A stretch of DNA of 7,340 nucleotides from Peptostreptococcaceae bacterium (GCA_016650115.1 JAENWI010000062.1:1-7340); one strand, 5' to 3'. Positions 1 through 5,237 are shown, numbered from the stretch's first letter. Program-made: numbers and translations. The notes: generated from the letters alone by a model not told the origin.

Positions 1-54
1 CATGTTCTGTAGTTTTAAGATTGTTTGTTTTACTAGGTTTTTCTGCAATGGCAA
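1..54 (-). CDS. 5' fragment of the 140-aa unknown protein (same locus as 7200-7253)
   Basis: These 18 minus-strand codons are the start of the 140-aa gene annotated at 6831-7253, cut by the window edge. They are complete in the right-hand copy. This is not a second gene; it is one gene crossing the point where the circle was opened. Confidence 0.85.
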   Translation of the reverse strand, partial: MPLQKNLVKQTILKLQNM

Positions 55-86
55 AATATGATGTTATCTGAATTAAAAATAAGTTG

Positions 87-120
87 AAAAAAAAAGAGGT
101 TGACTTATTACATCAACCTC
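87..120 (-). terminator. Intrinsic terminator (minus strand) ahead of the 140-aa/Rep unit
   Basis: A perfect 8-bp stem GAGGTTGA/TCAACCTC (96-103 with 113-120) with a 9-nt loop is followed on the minus strand by nine U residues (positions 95-87). It lies 33 bp upstream of the TTG start of the 140-aa gene and downstream of the TAnnTTTG promoter at 222-229. It could therefore end a short RNA or attenuate transcription entering the replication unit. The same element is repeated at 7286-7319. Confidence 0.85.
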
Positions 121-179
121 CTGAACCTCTCTCTCACTATCATCCTGCAAACATCATCCTTTGAACTACCTATTGTTGA

Positions 180-207
180 CGTTGTACCTCTACAGAGCGT
201 TGTATCT
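180..207. repeat. Two direct repeats CGTTGTAYCT, 18 bp apart
   Basis: CGTTGTACCT at 180-189 and CGTTGTATCT at 198-207 differ by one transition. They flank the short palindrome CTCTACAGAG (188-197). They lie inside the candidate leader RNA, so they may be RNA structure, or DNA-binding half-sites such as iterons or an operator. With only two copies the function is uncertain. Confidence 0.4.
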
Positions 208-221
208 TTCAGTAGCCGTGT

Positions 222-229
222 CAAAGGTA
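222..229 (-). promoter_or_regulatory. Bacteroidota-type -7 promoter box TACCTTTG
   Basis: The minus strand reads TACCTTTG, a perfect match to the TAnnTTTG -7 element of Bacteroidota primary sigma factors. No good -33 TTTG is visible at the expected spacing. Instead the palindrome at 253-266 ends 23 bp upstream, the same arrangement as at the ASCH gene promoter (22 bp). This suggests an activator-assisted or repressor-controlled promoter. Confidence 0.55.
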
Positions 230-252
230 ACCTATTTATTATTTCACTTTTT

Positions 253-266
253 ATGTTGTAAAACAT
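253..266. promoter_or_regulatory. Palindromic operator copy 1, ATGTT-GTAA-AACAT
   Basis: A perfect 5-bp inverted repeat ATGTT/AACAT with a 4-bp spacer. The same palindrome recurs at 286-299, 1616-1629 and 4138-4151. This copy lies 23 bp upstream of the -7 box at 229-222, centred roughly 40-45 bp before the predicted transcript start. It is a likely binding site for a dimeric regulator; which protein binds is unknown. Confidence 0.6.
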
Positions 267-285
267 TATTCTAATTCACATTTAT

Positions 286-299
286 ATGTTGTATAACAT
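286..299. promoter_or_regulatory. Palindromic operator copy 2, ATGTT-GTAT-AACAT
   Basis: Identical in arms to the site at 253-266 and differing in a single spacer base. The two centres are 33 bp apart, about three helical turns, which would place two bound dimers on the same face of the DNA. Both sites precede the candidate leader RNA and the 140-aa/Rep unit. Confidence 0.6.
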
Positions 300-618
300 G
301 TTTATTTCTTTATCAGATACTCTCTTCAAGTTATTTACTATTTCAATTTGTTCTTATTCCAGTTTTTCACGACTATCGATAATTTCTCTAAATCTTTTAC
401 ATTCAACTATATATCTCAATCATATTATAATTACTATTTAACATTAACTTTTGATTCATTCTTGATTTACTCTTTGATTTTACTCTTTCGTACAACGACT
501 TTATATCTTATATATGACGGCACAAATGTTCACTAAAAAGTGCGATATCCAATTTTTCGAAAATGTAGGAAAAGCAACAATACTGCATGATACAGAGATA
601 TTAAAAAAATAAAAGTTC
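300..618. other. AT-rich gene-free stretch
   Basis: Very AT-rich and pyrimidine-biased on the plus strand. A 62-codon plus-strand frame beginning at a TTG (348-536) is rich in Phe, Tyr, Leu, Ser and Thr, as translated AT-rich DNA is, and I do not accept it. On the minus strand around 300-430 there are short Lys/Glu/Asn-rich frames interrupted by stops in every frame, which could be a decayed gene or simply purine-rich DNA. I see no RNA gene, promoter or convincing repeat here. Confidence 0.5.
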
Positions 619-657
619 AAAAAAAAAACCCGGCTGCTATAGGACGTAGCAGCCGGG
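619..657 (-). terminator. Strong intrinsic terminator of the ASCH-methyltransferase unit
   Basis: A perfect GC-rich 11-bp stem (629-639 with 647-657; CCCGGCTGCTA/TAGCAGCCGGG) with a 7-nt loop is followed on the minus strand by ten U residues (628-619). It lies 33 bp downstream of the methyltransferase stop codon and is the clearest terminator in the window. On the plus strand the stem is not followed by a T run, so it works in one direction. Confidence 0.95.
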
Positions 658-690
658 AAAAACAAACCATTATTAAAAAAGAAAAAGTAA

Positions 691-1296
691 TCAAATGTAG
701 GAAATAATTTTCTCCACCAAAGGCCGGGGAACTTTTGCCCGATTAAATGAGCTGTGAATAGTGCGCATTCCAGGCTTTGAGCTGTGAACCTTTTTTGTAC
801 TGAATGGCAGCATCATATTTGAGAAGAGATAAGTTTCTTTCGAATATCCAAAACCAAAATCGGCGTAGTTAACAGCGTAGCGGTAATGGCCAAGGTTTTT
901 CATTGGGTCCATATGATGAAGTCTGCCGATGGGATTCTCGATAATAAATAACACTCCGGGGTAATAGTTTAGAATTTCGATTGTTTTTGCAAGTAGCTGA
1001 AGAGATAACAGAGCTGCTGCACTGTTGGGCTTATAATCATAAATACGATATTTTATGGTGGTTTTTAGCCAGTTGGATTGGTCGGCAGCCCTTGAAAACT
1101 TTGAACAGTCCGGACTTGCCCATACGAAATCTACTTTTTTTGGTAACAGAGCCGGTGACAGTGCTAAAATATCGCAACACATCGAGGGATTTAATTTGGC
1201 GTTGTTATCGACGGTAACGGTTTCCCATCCGTGAGATTCAAATGTTTCAGCTACACTTTTTGAGCCGCTGAATAGTTCAATTATTTGCTTTTTCAT
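691..1296 (-). CDS. Compact C5-cytosine DNA methyltransferase-like protein
   Basis: A 201-aa protein resembling the Dcm/C5-cytosine methyltransferase fold, which transfers a methyl group from S-adenosylmethionine to cytosine C5. Visible motifs in order: motif I ELFSGSKSV (7-15, SAM binding); an acidic residue at the end of strand 2 (VTVDNN, D30); motif IV WASPDCSKFS (59-68), with C64 in the position of the catalytic Cys but SPDC replacing the usual PPC; motif VI IIENP (118-122), with ENP instead of ENV; and a motif X-like RAKVPRPLV (186-194). At about 200 residues it is much shorter than typical 300-400-aa enzymes and has little room for a target-recognition domain. Short forms like this occur in phages, where they may shield DNA from host restriction. 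It starts 3 bp after the ASCH stop codon and is probably co-transcribed with it. No partner endonuclease is present. Confidence 0.85.
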   Translation of the reverse strand: MKKQIIELFSGSKSVAETFESHGWETVTVDNNAKLNPSMCCDILALSPALLPKKVDFVWASPDCSKFSRAADQSNWLKTTIKYRIYDYKPNSAAALLSLQLLAKTIEILNYYPGVLFIIENPIGRLHHMDPMKNLGHYRYAVNYADFGFGYSKETYLFSNMMLPFSTKKVHSSKPGMRTIHSSFNRAKVPRPLVEKIISYI

Positions 1297-1299
1297 GGT

Positions 1300-1557
1300 T
1301 TATTCATCTCGGTTTATGATGATGAAACTGAATACACAAAAACCACGAAGAATAAAAGCAGGATGGTTTAAGAGATACGTGATTTTAACCGAGAGTTTTT
1401 TACCAAATGGGTTGCGGTGGTTTTCATAATATTCCAATATTTCAAGAATATCACCGACTTGATAGTTGTGTTCGTTTTCGATGATATGAAATGTTCTTCG
1501 CCCGGACCAGATAGCATCGAACCAGGGCTGTGCTGTTTGCAATTGATAATGTGCCAT
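1300..1557 (-). CDS. ASCH/DUF3850-like (PUA-fold) protein
   Basis: An 85-aa protein with the pattern of the DUF3850 branch of the ASCH/PUA-like superfamily. It has an N-terminal H-x-LQTAQPWFDAIWSGRRTF segment (3-23), then ENEHNYQVGDILEI (27-40), where the VGD turn is a hallmark, then a strand pair ending KITYLL (58-63) and a C-terminal hydrophobic strand (72-81). ASCH domains are thought to bind RNA or modified nucleotides, but the function of phage copies is unknown. It is the first gene of a two-gene unit with the methyltransferase, with a TAnnTTTG promoter at 1593-1586 and an upstream palindrome at 1616-1629. The pairing could mean the two act on the same nucleic acid, but that is inference. 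Confidence 0.78.
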   Translation of the reverse strand: MAHYQLQTAQPWFDAIWSGRRTFHIIENEHNYQVGDILEILEYYENHRNPFGKKLSVKITYLLNHPAFILRGFCVFSFIIINRDE

Positions 1558-1585
1558 AATTAATGATTTAAGATGTTTATGATGG

Positions 1586-1593
1586 CAAAGCTA
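1586..1593 (-). promoter_or_regulatory. Bacteroidota-type -7 promoter box TAGCTTTG for ASCH-methyltransferase
   Basis: The minus strand reads TAGCTTTG, a perfect TAnnTTTG box, 28 bp upstream of the ASCH start codon. The palindrome at 1616-1629 ends 22 bp upstream of it, almost the same spacing as at the 222-229 box. No consensus -33 element is evident. Confidence 0.6.
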
Positions 1594-1615
1594 CAGAGCT
1601 GAACTGACATAAAGC

Positions 1616-1629
1616 ATGTTTAAAAACAT
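1616..1629. promoter_or_regulatory. Palindromic operator copy 3, ATGTT-TAAA-AACAT
   Basis: A perfect 5-bp inverted repeat with a 4-bp spacer, between the divergently oriented ASCH gene (minus) and the 61-aa gene (plus). On the plus side the ATG at 1658 follows after 28 bp, much like the M15 gene, which follows its copy after 27 bp. On the minus side the -7 box follows after 22 bp. It could control both directions. Confidence 0.6.
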
Positions 1630-1657
1630 TTACGTAATTTCGACAAAAATTTAAGTT

Positions 1658-1843
1658 ATGGCAATTTGGTTAAACACGCCTGTAAATGTACCGATTGAGG
1701 CGGTTGATTGTTGGGTACGATTGAACTATTGGTTCGGGCAGCCTTTTAAAGCGCAATGGAATAACACAACCGATGAATGGACTGATATCGTTAACGGAAT
1801 TGTTTACCCGGCATGGGCAATTTCCCGATGGAAATATGTTTAG
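1658..1843 (+). CDS. 61-aa Trp-rich small protein of unknown function
   Basis: This is the only plausible gene on the plus strand. It begins with ATG and fills the gap between the ASCH gene and the GIY-YIG gene. Its stop overlaps the nuclease stop by 4 bp (1840-1843), so the two genes converge. The protein has a non-random composition with seven Trp, including NYWFG (23-27), QWNNTTDEW (33-41) and a C-terminal YPAWAISRWKYV (50-61). It has no signal peptide or membrane segment. I do not recognise a family. Gene-like composition, an exact fit to the gap and an operator-like palindrome 28 bp upstream support it; short length and the opposite strand count against. It could be a small virion, decoration or host-takeover protein, but nothing in the sequence decides this. 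Confidence 0.6.
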   Translation: MAIWLNTPVNVPIEAVDCWVRLNYWFGQPFKAQWNNTTDEWTDIVNGIVYPAWAISRWKYV

Positions 1844-2238
1844 TCCGGAGACTTTTTAAATAGACGGCTGAACATACTAATGGGGCTTCGGTTTTTCCAT
1901 GCGCTGACCTGGCGTTTGATTGTGTCGGCAGTAGCTTTGTAACCTAAACGGCTGCTTGCAGCAGGTAGCATGTTAAAAGTAGGAGTGAAAGTGGTAATAT
2001 ACCTTTGTTCCATTTCAATTAACTGGTGAGGCATGCAGACATGCAGAATGCTAAAGCGAAAATCTAATTCACCATATTTTTTGAAGTGCCGCAACATGTG
2101 AATGTTGGGATGCTTTCCGGCCAATAATTCATATTGGTGCCGCCTCCAGCGACGGTGAATATCAACACTGGACCCGATATAAAACTTCCAAGGTTTTGAT
2201 TCAGACTGAATTTGATAAATACCTGTGATTTTTTGCAT
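1840..2238 (-). CDS. GIY-YIG endonuclease
   Basis: A 132-aa protein with a complete N-terminal GIY-YIG nuclease domain: GIY (6-8), FYIGSSVDIHRRWRRH (19-34) carrying the YIG triad, the conserved Arg (29/30) and H34, then IEMEQRYI (74-81) with the probable metal-binding Glu, and FNMLPAASSRLGYK (88-101), typical of phage-associated members. The domain makes single- or double-strand DNA cuts. The tail (about 100-132) is basic and NUMOD-like (ATADTIKRQVSAW), so it probably contacts DNA. It follows the 513-aa gene after 11 bp in the same operon. It may be a homing-type nuclease or may act in genome processing or competitor exclusion. Free-standing homing nucleases are uncommon in genomes this small. 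Confidence 0.9.
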   Translation of the reverse strand: MQKITGIYQIQSESKPWKFYIGSSVDIHRRWRRHQYELLAGKHPNIHMLRHFKKYGELDFRFSILHVCMPHQLIEMEQRYITTFTPTFNMLPAASSRLGYKATADTIKRQVSAWKNRSPISMFSRLFKKSPD

Positions 2239-2249
2239 GGTAATAATGG

Positions 2250-3791
2250 TTAAACGTTTGCCCAGTCGTTATTATAAGCACAAAGAGCCGGTGTGGTTAA
2301 ATATCTCCAAACTGCTGAATCTTGCACTTCGGGAATAGGTGAACCATCACGAAAGAAAGTTTCTGCTAAATTATCGGCGATAATCTCAATTCCATTAATT
2401 ACGATAGTACGGTAAATGATATTATTATTTCCTCGATAGATACCTTTTTCACCTTCCGCTAATAAAGTATTGGAATTGACAAGACGAATTGAGGCACCTT
2501 GCCGGAACAAACCGGCACCGGGTAAATAAAGAATATCGCTATTATCAAAAACCGAATAAACATTGTATCCATTACTGAAATATGGGGTTGAAGTCCAAAA
2601 CATCATAAAGTTTTTCAGAGCATTAAAACTTCCTGTAGAATTTCGGCCAGAGCTTCCTTTGCCGTTAAAACCGCTGCTATTATCGGCCCCGGCTGAAATA
2701 GCTAACCAATAAGCTAAATCTGGTATTTTCATGTGACCGCCTGCTACATTTGCTCCACCTAAAAATGCCATTAATGCTGTGATTTCAGTTTTGGTTGATA
2801 ATCTCCAATTATCATCTGACGAAATATCAGTTCTGGGAACGCAATAGCCGTTATAAAATAGACCAAATTTAACAGGTGGAATCGAGGTATTTAAGTTACC
2901 AGAGATAAAAGACTGAAGAATAAGAATTTGTTCTAAAGTTGAAATGGTTACCGGACATTCTGCCAAAGTTTCGCATGTTAAACCACCTCCACCGCCAGCT
3001 GCAAATTCTAATCCGGTTTCATCGGCTTTGACAGATACTTGTTTTCCGGCCTGACCGGCATAACTACCTGGAGTGTCGGTTAATCCTAAAAAAGATTTTG
3101 TTGTAAAGCATCCCATATATCTAATTTTTGTTCCTCCGTAATTGCTTCCGGCGTGAACTGGTTTCGACAAATATACTGAATAAGTGATATTCTGGTTACC
3201 ATTGGGAATAACCAGGTTTAAAAATAGGCCATCAATAAAAACTTCCTCGCATACCAAAACTGATTTTATTGGAGGAAAAAATTGACCTGAAGAATCAGAA
3301 TACGGAACGGCCCAAAATAAAAGTGAATCTCCCGGGGCTGGAAGGATTCCAAAATTGTGGATGTATTGCTCAGTGACATCGACTATGTTATTACCGGATT
3401 TCAAAGTGAATACAGGTTCGGGGGCTGCGATGGCTTCCATGGCTGGGGCGTCTAAAAAATCGGTGTCGATGCCGTGATTCAGAAAGCAATAGTGATTGCG
3501 TTTTAAAAACAACTGATAACCGGAAAGGAAAATAGCTGAATTTCGCTTGGTAGGTTGTTGGTATGCGGCTGCGAAGGCGTCCCAATTTGCTACTGTAGTA
3601 GCGGACATATTTCTCCATTCTCTTATGCATTTTTGTAAATTTTGTTGACGAAGTGACTGATTTGGATAGCGGGTGCGATTATTGCGCTGACCGGCTGCCA
3701 TAGATTTACCGATGGATGAATTCAGAAATGTGTATCCATAGTGCTTTTTTGTTAGCGGTGTAACTGCCGGGCCATATTTAATCTTTGCCAT
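2250..3791 (-). CDS. Fibre/receptor-binding-like protein with C-terminal (permuted) FISUMP domain
   Basis: A 513-aa modular protein, likely displayed on a virion and used for host attachment. Residues 30-107 carry a module also found in the neighbouring 227-aa protein (W59, W70, Y77, SGYQLFLKRN 90-99). Residues 125-230 look beta-rich. Residues 236-264 match the collar/fibre linker TDTPGSYAGQAGKQVSV...ETGLEFA, common before tail-fibre tips, and are followed by a five-Gly linker. From about 305 on there is a FISUMP domain (TIGR02145-like, related to the C-type lectin fold): FGLFYNGYCV (309-318), NWRLSTKTE (328-336), NSSGF (371-375), FWTSTPY (398-404) and ASIRLVN (433-439). These are followed by what is normally the domain's first half, IVINGIEIIADNLAE...DGSPIPEV...WRYLTTPALCAYNNDWANV (463-513). 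C-type-lectin-like tips bind ligands in phages and can be diversified by retroelements, but no reverse transcriptase is present here. It starts 16 bp after the M15 stop. Confidence 0.8.
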   Translation of the reverse strand: MAKIKYGPAVTPLTKKHYGYTFLNSSIGKSMAAGQRNNRTRYPNQSLRQQNLQKCIREWRNMSATTVANWDAFAAAYQQPTKRNSAIFLSGYQLFLKRNHYCFLNHGIDTDFLDAPAMEAIAAPEPVFTLKSGNNIVDVTEQYIHNFGILPAPGDSLLFWAVPYSDSSGQFFPPIKSVLVCEEVFIDGLFLNLVIPNGNQNITYSVYLSKPVHAGSNYGGTKIRYMGCFTTKSFLGLTDTPGSYAGQAGKQVSVKADETGLEFAAGGGGGLTCETLAECPVTISTLEQILILQSFISGNLNTSIPPVKFGLFYNGYCVPRTDISSDDNWRLSTKTEITALMAFLGGANVAGGHMKIPDLAYWLAISAGADNSSGFNGKGSSGRNSTGSFNALKNFMMFWTSTPYFSNGYNVYSVFDNSDILYLPGAGLFRQGASIRLVNSNTLLAEGEKGIYRGNNNIIYRTIVINGIEIIADNLAETFFRDGSPIPEVQDSAVWRYLTTPALCAYNNDWANV

Positions 3792-3807
3792 GAGACGAAA
3801 TTACTAA

Positions 3808-4110
3808 TTATTTCGGGTCCCATTCGATATGGATATGGTCGGATTCGAGGATACAATCAAAACCGATAGGAAGTGCAGCCTTGAGAGCATTGAAAACAAG
3901 TACCTGCATCGGTTTGGGAATATTTTTAATGCGCAAATCCACTGCGTTACCGGAATAATGCTTTGAACCGTTACTGTGGACGGAATCTTGTAAACTGGTG
4001 ATTATTAACTCGCATCCGAATTTATCATAAATAGTTTGAGCGATTAGCAATGCAAAAATGATGTGATTGCTTATTGTGGAAATACCAACATTTCGACTTT
4101 TGATTTTCAT
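3808..4110 (-). CDS. M15-family peptidase (probable endolysin)
   Basis: A 100-aa minimal zinc peptidase of the M15/VanY-like type (Peptidase_M15_3-like). The zinc-site signature SKHYSGNAVDLR (49-60) supplies H51 and D58, and ESDHIHIEW (89-97) supplies the third ligand H94 and the acidic catalytic residue nearby. Such enzymes cleave D-amino-acid peptide bonds in peptidoglycan and serve phages in lysis or entry. There is no signal peptide, so crossing the membrane would need a holin-like partner; the 56-aa membrane protein upstream is a candidate. It lies just downstream of a terminator and an operator-like palindrome, so it probably opens its own transcription unit (M15, 513-aa protein, GIY-YIG nuclease). 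Confidence 0.9.
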   Translation of the reverse strand: MKIKSRNVGISTISNHIIFALLIAQTIYDKFGCELIITSLQDSVHSNGSKHYSGNAVDLRIKNIPKPMQVLVFNALKAALPIGFDCILESDHIHIEWDPK

Positions 4111-4137
4111 AACAATATTTTAAGAAAGTTGAAAAAC

Positions 4138-4151
4138 ATGTTTTATAACAT
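4138..4151. promoter_or_regulatory. Palindromic operator copy 4, ATGTT-TTAT-AACAT
   Basis: A perfect 5-bp inverted repeat with a 4-bp spacer, lying 27 bp upstream of the M15 start codon and directly next to the terminator at 4153-4190. No good TAnnTTTG box follows at the 22-23 bp spacing seen at copies 1 and 3, so the M15 promoter may overlap the site or use a divergent box. Confidence 0.55.
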
Positions 4152-4152
4152 T

Positions 4153-4190
4153 AAAAAGGCCTGTATGACATTACGAACATACAGGCCTTT
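4153..4190 (-). terminator. Terminator between the 227-aa gene and the M15 gene
   Basis: A perfect 13-bp stem (4155-4167 with 4178-4190; AAAGGCCTGTATG/CATACAGGCCTTT) with a 10-nt loop, ending in five U residues on the minus strand. It begins 23 bp after the 227-aa stop codon and would end the 56-aa/227-aa transcript, possibly with some read-through. On the plus strand the stem ends with only three T residues. Confidence 0.85.
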
Positions 4191-4212
4191 ACTACAAAAA
4201 AGATTTTCTCGA

Positions 4213-4896
4213 TTAAGCCACAATAGCTTCAGCAGAACTTACCGCTCCGGCTTGACCGGTTGACATGTTTATCGGTAAGAATTTGAAAAACACCTTCTGG
4301 CCAGCGGCGGCACCATTACCAAAACGGGCAATGTAGGGAACAGTTTGGTCGGCACCTGTTAACACGGCAGGAGCTAAAACAGCAATCTGACGGTATTCCG
4401 ATTTAACAAACGATTTCCCGGGGGACATTGGAGCGGTAGCAAAAACTTTTACTGACGTACCAGCTGGTACCGTTGGGGCAAAAGTTAGCGGAATTGCTGC
4501 GGCACCGGGTGAAATAGTAAAGCTTGCCAAAACTACGGCCCCCACAGCTTCGGGAAGTGGAGGAGTTGTAATAACTGCTTCGCCAATTGATAACAGGTTG
4601 TTATTTAACCTCTGGTGCAAGTTAAAACCTGTTGGTTGATGAAGGTCTCCAAAGATATCAGTCCGGGCATAATCGGCAACGGACGCATTCCAAGCGGCCC
4701 GATTAGCGACTGAAAGAGCTGACCAGGCTTGTGCCAGTAAAGTAAAAAATGCCCGGACTCTCTGTTGTGCTACTGATTGCCCATTAACTGGGGTTACCTT
4801 CGTGCGGAGGTATGCACCTGCACGGTTTTTGGAGGCCACATGTCCTCCGATTTTTCCACGCCCATCAACGATTAGGGCTCCAAATTTCATTTTCAT
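4213..4896 (-). CDS. 227-aa probable structural (virion) protein
   Basis: A hypothetical protein, rich in Ala, Val and Pro, and more GC-rich than its neighbours. The N-terminus has KIGGHVASKNRAGAYLRTKV (15-34). A helical segment with W58, W69 and Y76 ends in TGFNLHQRLNNNLLSIG (89-105), and the C-terminal half (about 110-227) is composed of predicted beta strands such as an Ig-like or jelly-roll fold would have. The W-x10-W-x6-Y...G(F/Y)-x-L module is shared with residues 59-107 of the 513-aa fibre-like protein. It has no membrane segment, signal peptide or catalytic motif. Position between a membrane protein and a peptidase, and kinship with a fibre-like protein, make it the best candidate for the main coat or a major virion subunit, but I do not recognise a characterised capsid family. 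Residue 3 is also Met, so the start may be two codons later. Confidence 0.65.
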   Translation of the reverse strand: MKMKFGALIVDGRGKIGGHVASKNRAGAYLRTKVTPVNGQSVAQQRVRAFFTLLAQAWSALSVANRAAWNASVADYARTDIFGDLHQPTGFNLHQRLNNNLLSIGEAVITTPPLPEAVGAVVLASFTISPGAAAIPLTFAPTVPAGTSVKVFATAPMSPGKSFVKSEYRQIAVLAPAVLTGADQTVPYIARFGNGAAAGQKVFFKFLPINMSTGQAGAVSSAEAIVA

Positions 4897-4907
4897 GACT
4901 ACAAATT

Positions 4908-5078
4908 TTAAGATTTAGAACTTTTACGAGTGACAATGTTTCCGGCTATTTTGAACAGGAATTGAAGAATACCTTTGTACTTACCAGGCGTGATGGCAAT
5001 CGCTTCTGAAATTATCAGTGCGACTATTGCCCAATTTTCCACTATCCAAAAACCAAAATCATTTACTTGAGTTTCCAT
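4908..5078 (-). CDS. 56-aa small membrane protein, holin-like candidate
   Basis: A small ORF starting at ATG (5078) and ending 11 bp before the 227-aa start, so almost certainly in the same operon. One hydrophobic segment (about 10-31, FWIVENWAIVALIISEAIAI) is followed by a PGKYKG turn, a second amphipathic or weakly hydrophobic helix (37-49) and a basic tail RKSSKS. The size, one or two membrane helices and basic C-terminus fit a holin-like protein that would let the signal-less M15 peptidase reach the wall. It might equally be a minor membrane or coat protein of the virion. The assignment rests on topology and neighbours only. Confidence 0.7.
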   Translation of the reverse strand: METQVNDFGFWIVENWAIVALIISEAIAITPGKYKGILQFLFKIAGNIVTRKSSKS

Positions 5079-5125
5079 AGATTTTATTTATATGGTTTTG
5101 CAAATATTACATAAAATTTTTATCA

Positions 5126-5144
5126 ACTACACTACCACTACACT
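5126..5144. repeat. Tandem octamer ACTACACT, two copies 11 bp apart
   Basis: ACTACACT occurs at 5126-5133 and 5137-5144, one helical turn apart, 48-66 bp upstream of the 56-aa gene start. It may be a regulatory site for the 56-aa/227-aa unit or a low-complexity coincidence. No strong TAnnTTTG box lies between it and the gene; the nearest resemblance is AATATTTG on the minus strand at about 5108-5101. Confidence 0.35.
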
Positions 5145-5237
5145 CATTACCCCAAAATAATACACTTTTTGTTTCAAAAAAGCTTAAAAACTGCTTTTCC
5201 ATACCGGATAGGTACTTAATCATCCGGGGGTATGCAC

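Larger units (their letters stand above)
1..141. repeat. Terminal overlap, left copy (circular-contig redundancy)
   Basis: Base-for-base identical to 7200-7340. A direct repeat of exactly 141 bases at both ends is what a de Bruijn assembler run with k=141 leaves on a circular sequence. It therefore most likely represents a single locus on a 7199-bp circle rather than a true terminal repeat. The copy contains the first codons of the 140-aa gene on the minus strand and the minus-strand terminator at 87-120. A genuine direct terminal repeat is the alternative. Confidence 0.93.
87..216 (-). ncRNA. Candidate ~130-nt small RNA or attenuated leader
   Basis: A minus-strand unit is bounded by a perfect Bacteroidota -7 box (TACCTTTG, 229-222) and the terminator at 120-87. 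The interval has no open frame longer than a few codons. It contains a small hairpin CTCT-AC-AGAG (188-197) and two copies of the decamer AGRTACAACG (minus strand; 207-198 and 189-180). The transcript would end 33 bp before the 140-aa gene, so it is either a free-standing RNA or a leader whose terminator controls read-through into 140-aa/Rep, analogous to copy-number control of replicons. I do not recognise the RNA family, and the transcription start is inferred only from the box position. Confidence 0.45.

Noticed and set aside
103..127. AGGAGG followed by ATG-TAA on the minus strand, a possible start-stop mini-ORF
   Set aside because: Bacteroidota rarely use Shine-Dalgarno sequences, and the bases are explained by the terminator stem and loop.
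253..299. dif-like XerCD recombination site
   Set aside because: The inverted-repeat arms ATGTT/AACAT and the 4-bp spacer do not match the 11-6-11 layout with TTATG-type inner arms expected of dif.
310..430. Remnant of a decayed minus-strand gene
   Set aside because: Short Lys/Glu/Asn-rich pieces can be joined only across several stops and frame changes. Purine-rich AT DNA explains them as well.
348..536. 62-codon plus-strand frame
   Set aside because: It starts at TTG, has the Phe/Tyr/Leu/Ser/Thr composition expected of translated AT-rich DNA, and shows no motif or neighbour link.
981..1217. 78-codon plus-strand frame opposite the methyltransferase gene
   Set aside because: Shadow of a well-supported gene; the same applies to the frames at 3391-3630, 4063-4263 and 5823-6152.
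2250..2870. Diversity-generating retroelement acting on the lectin-like fibre tip
   Set aside because: FISUMP/C-type-lectin-like tips can be retroelement targets, but there is no reverse transcriptase and I saw no second template copy anywhere in the circle.
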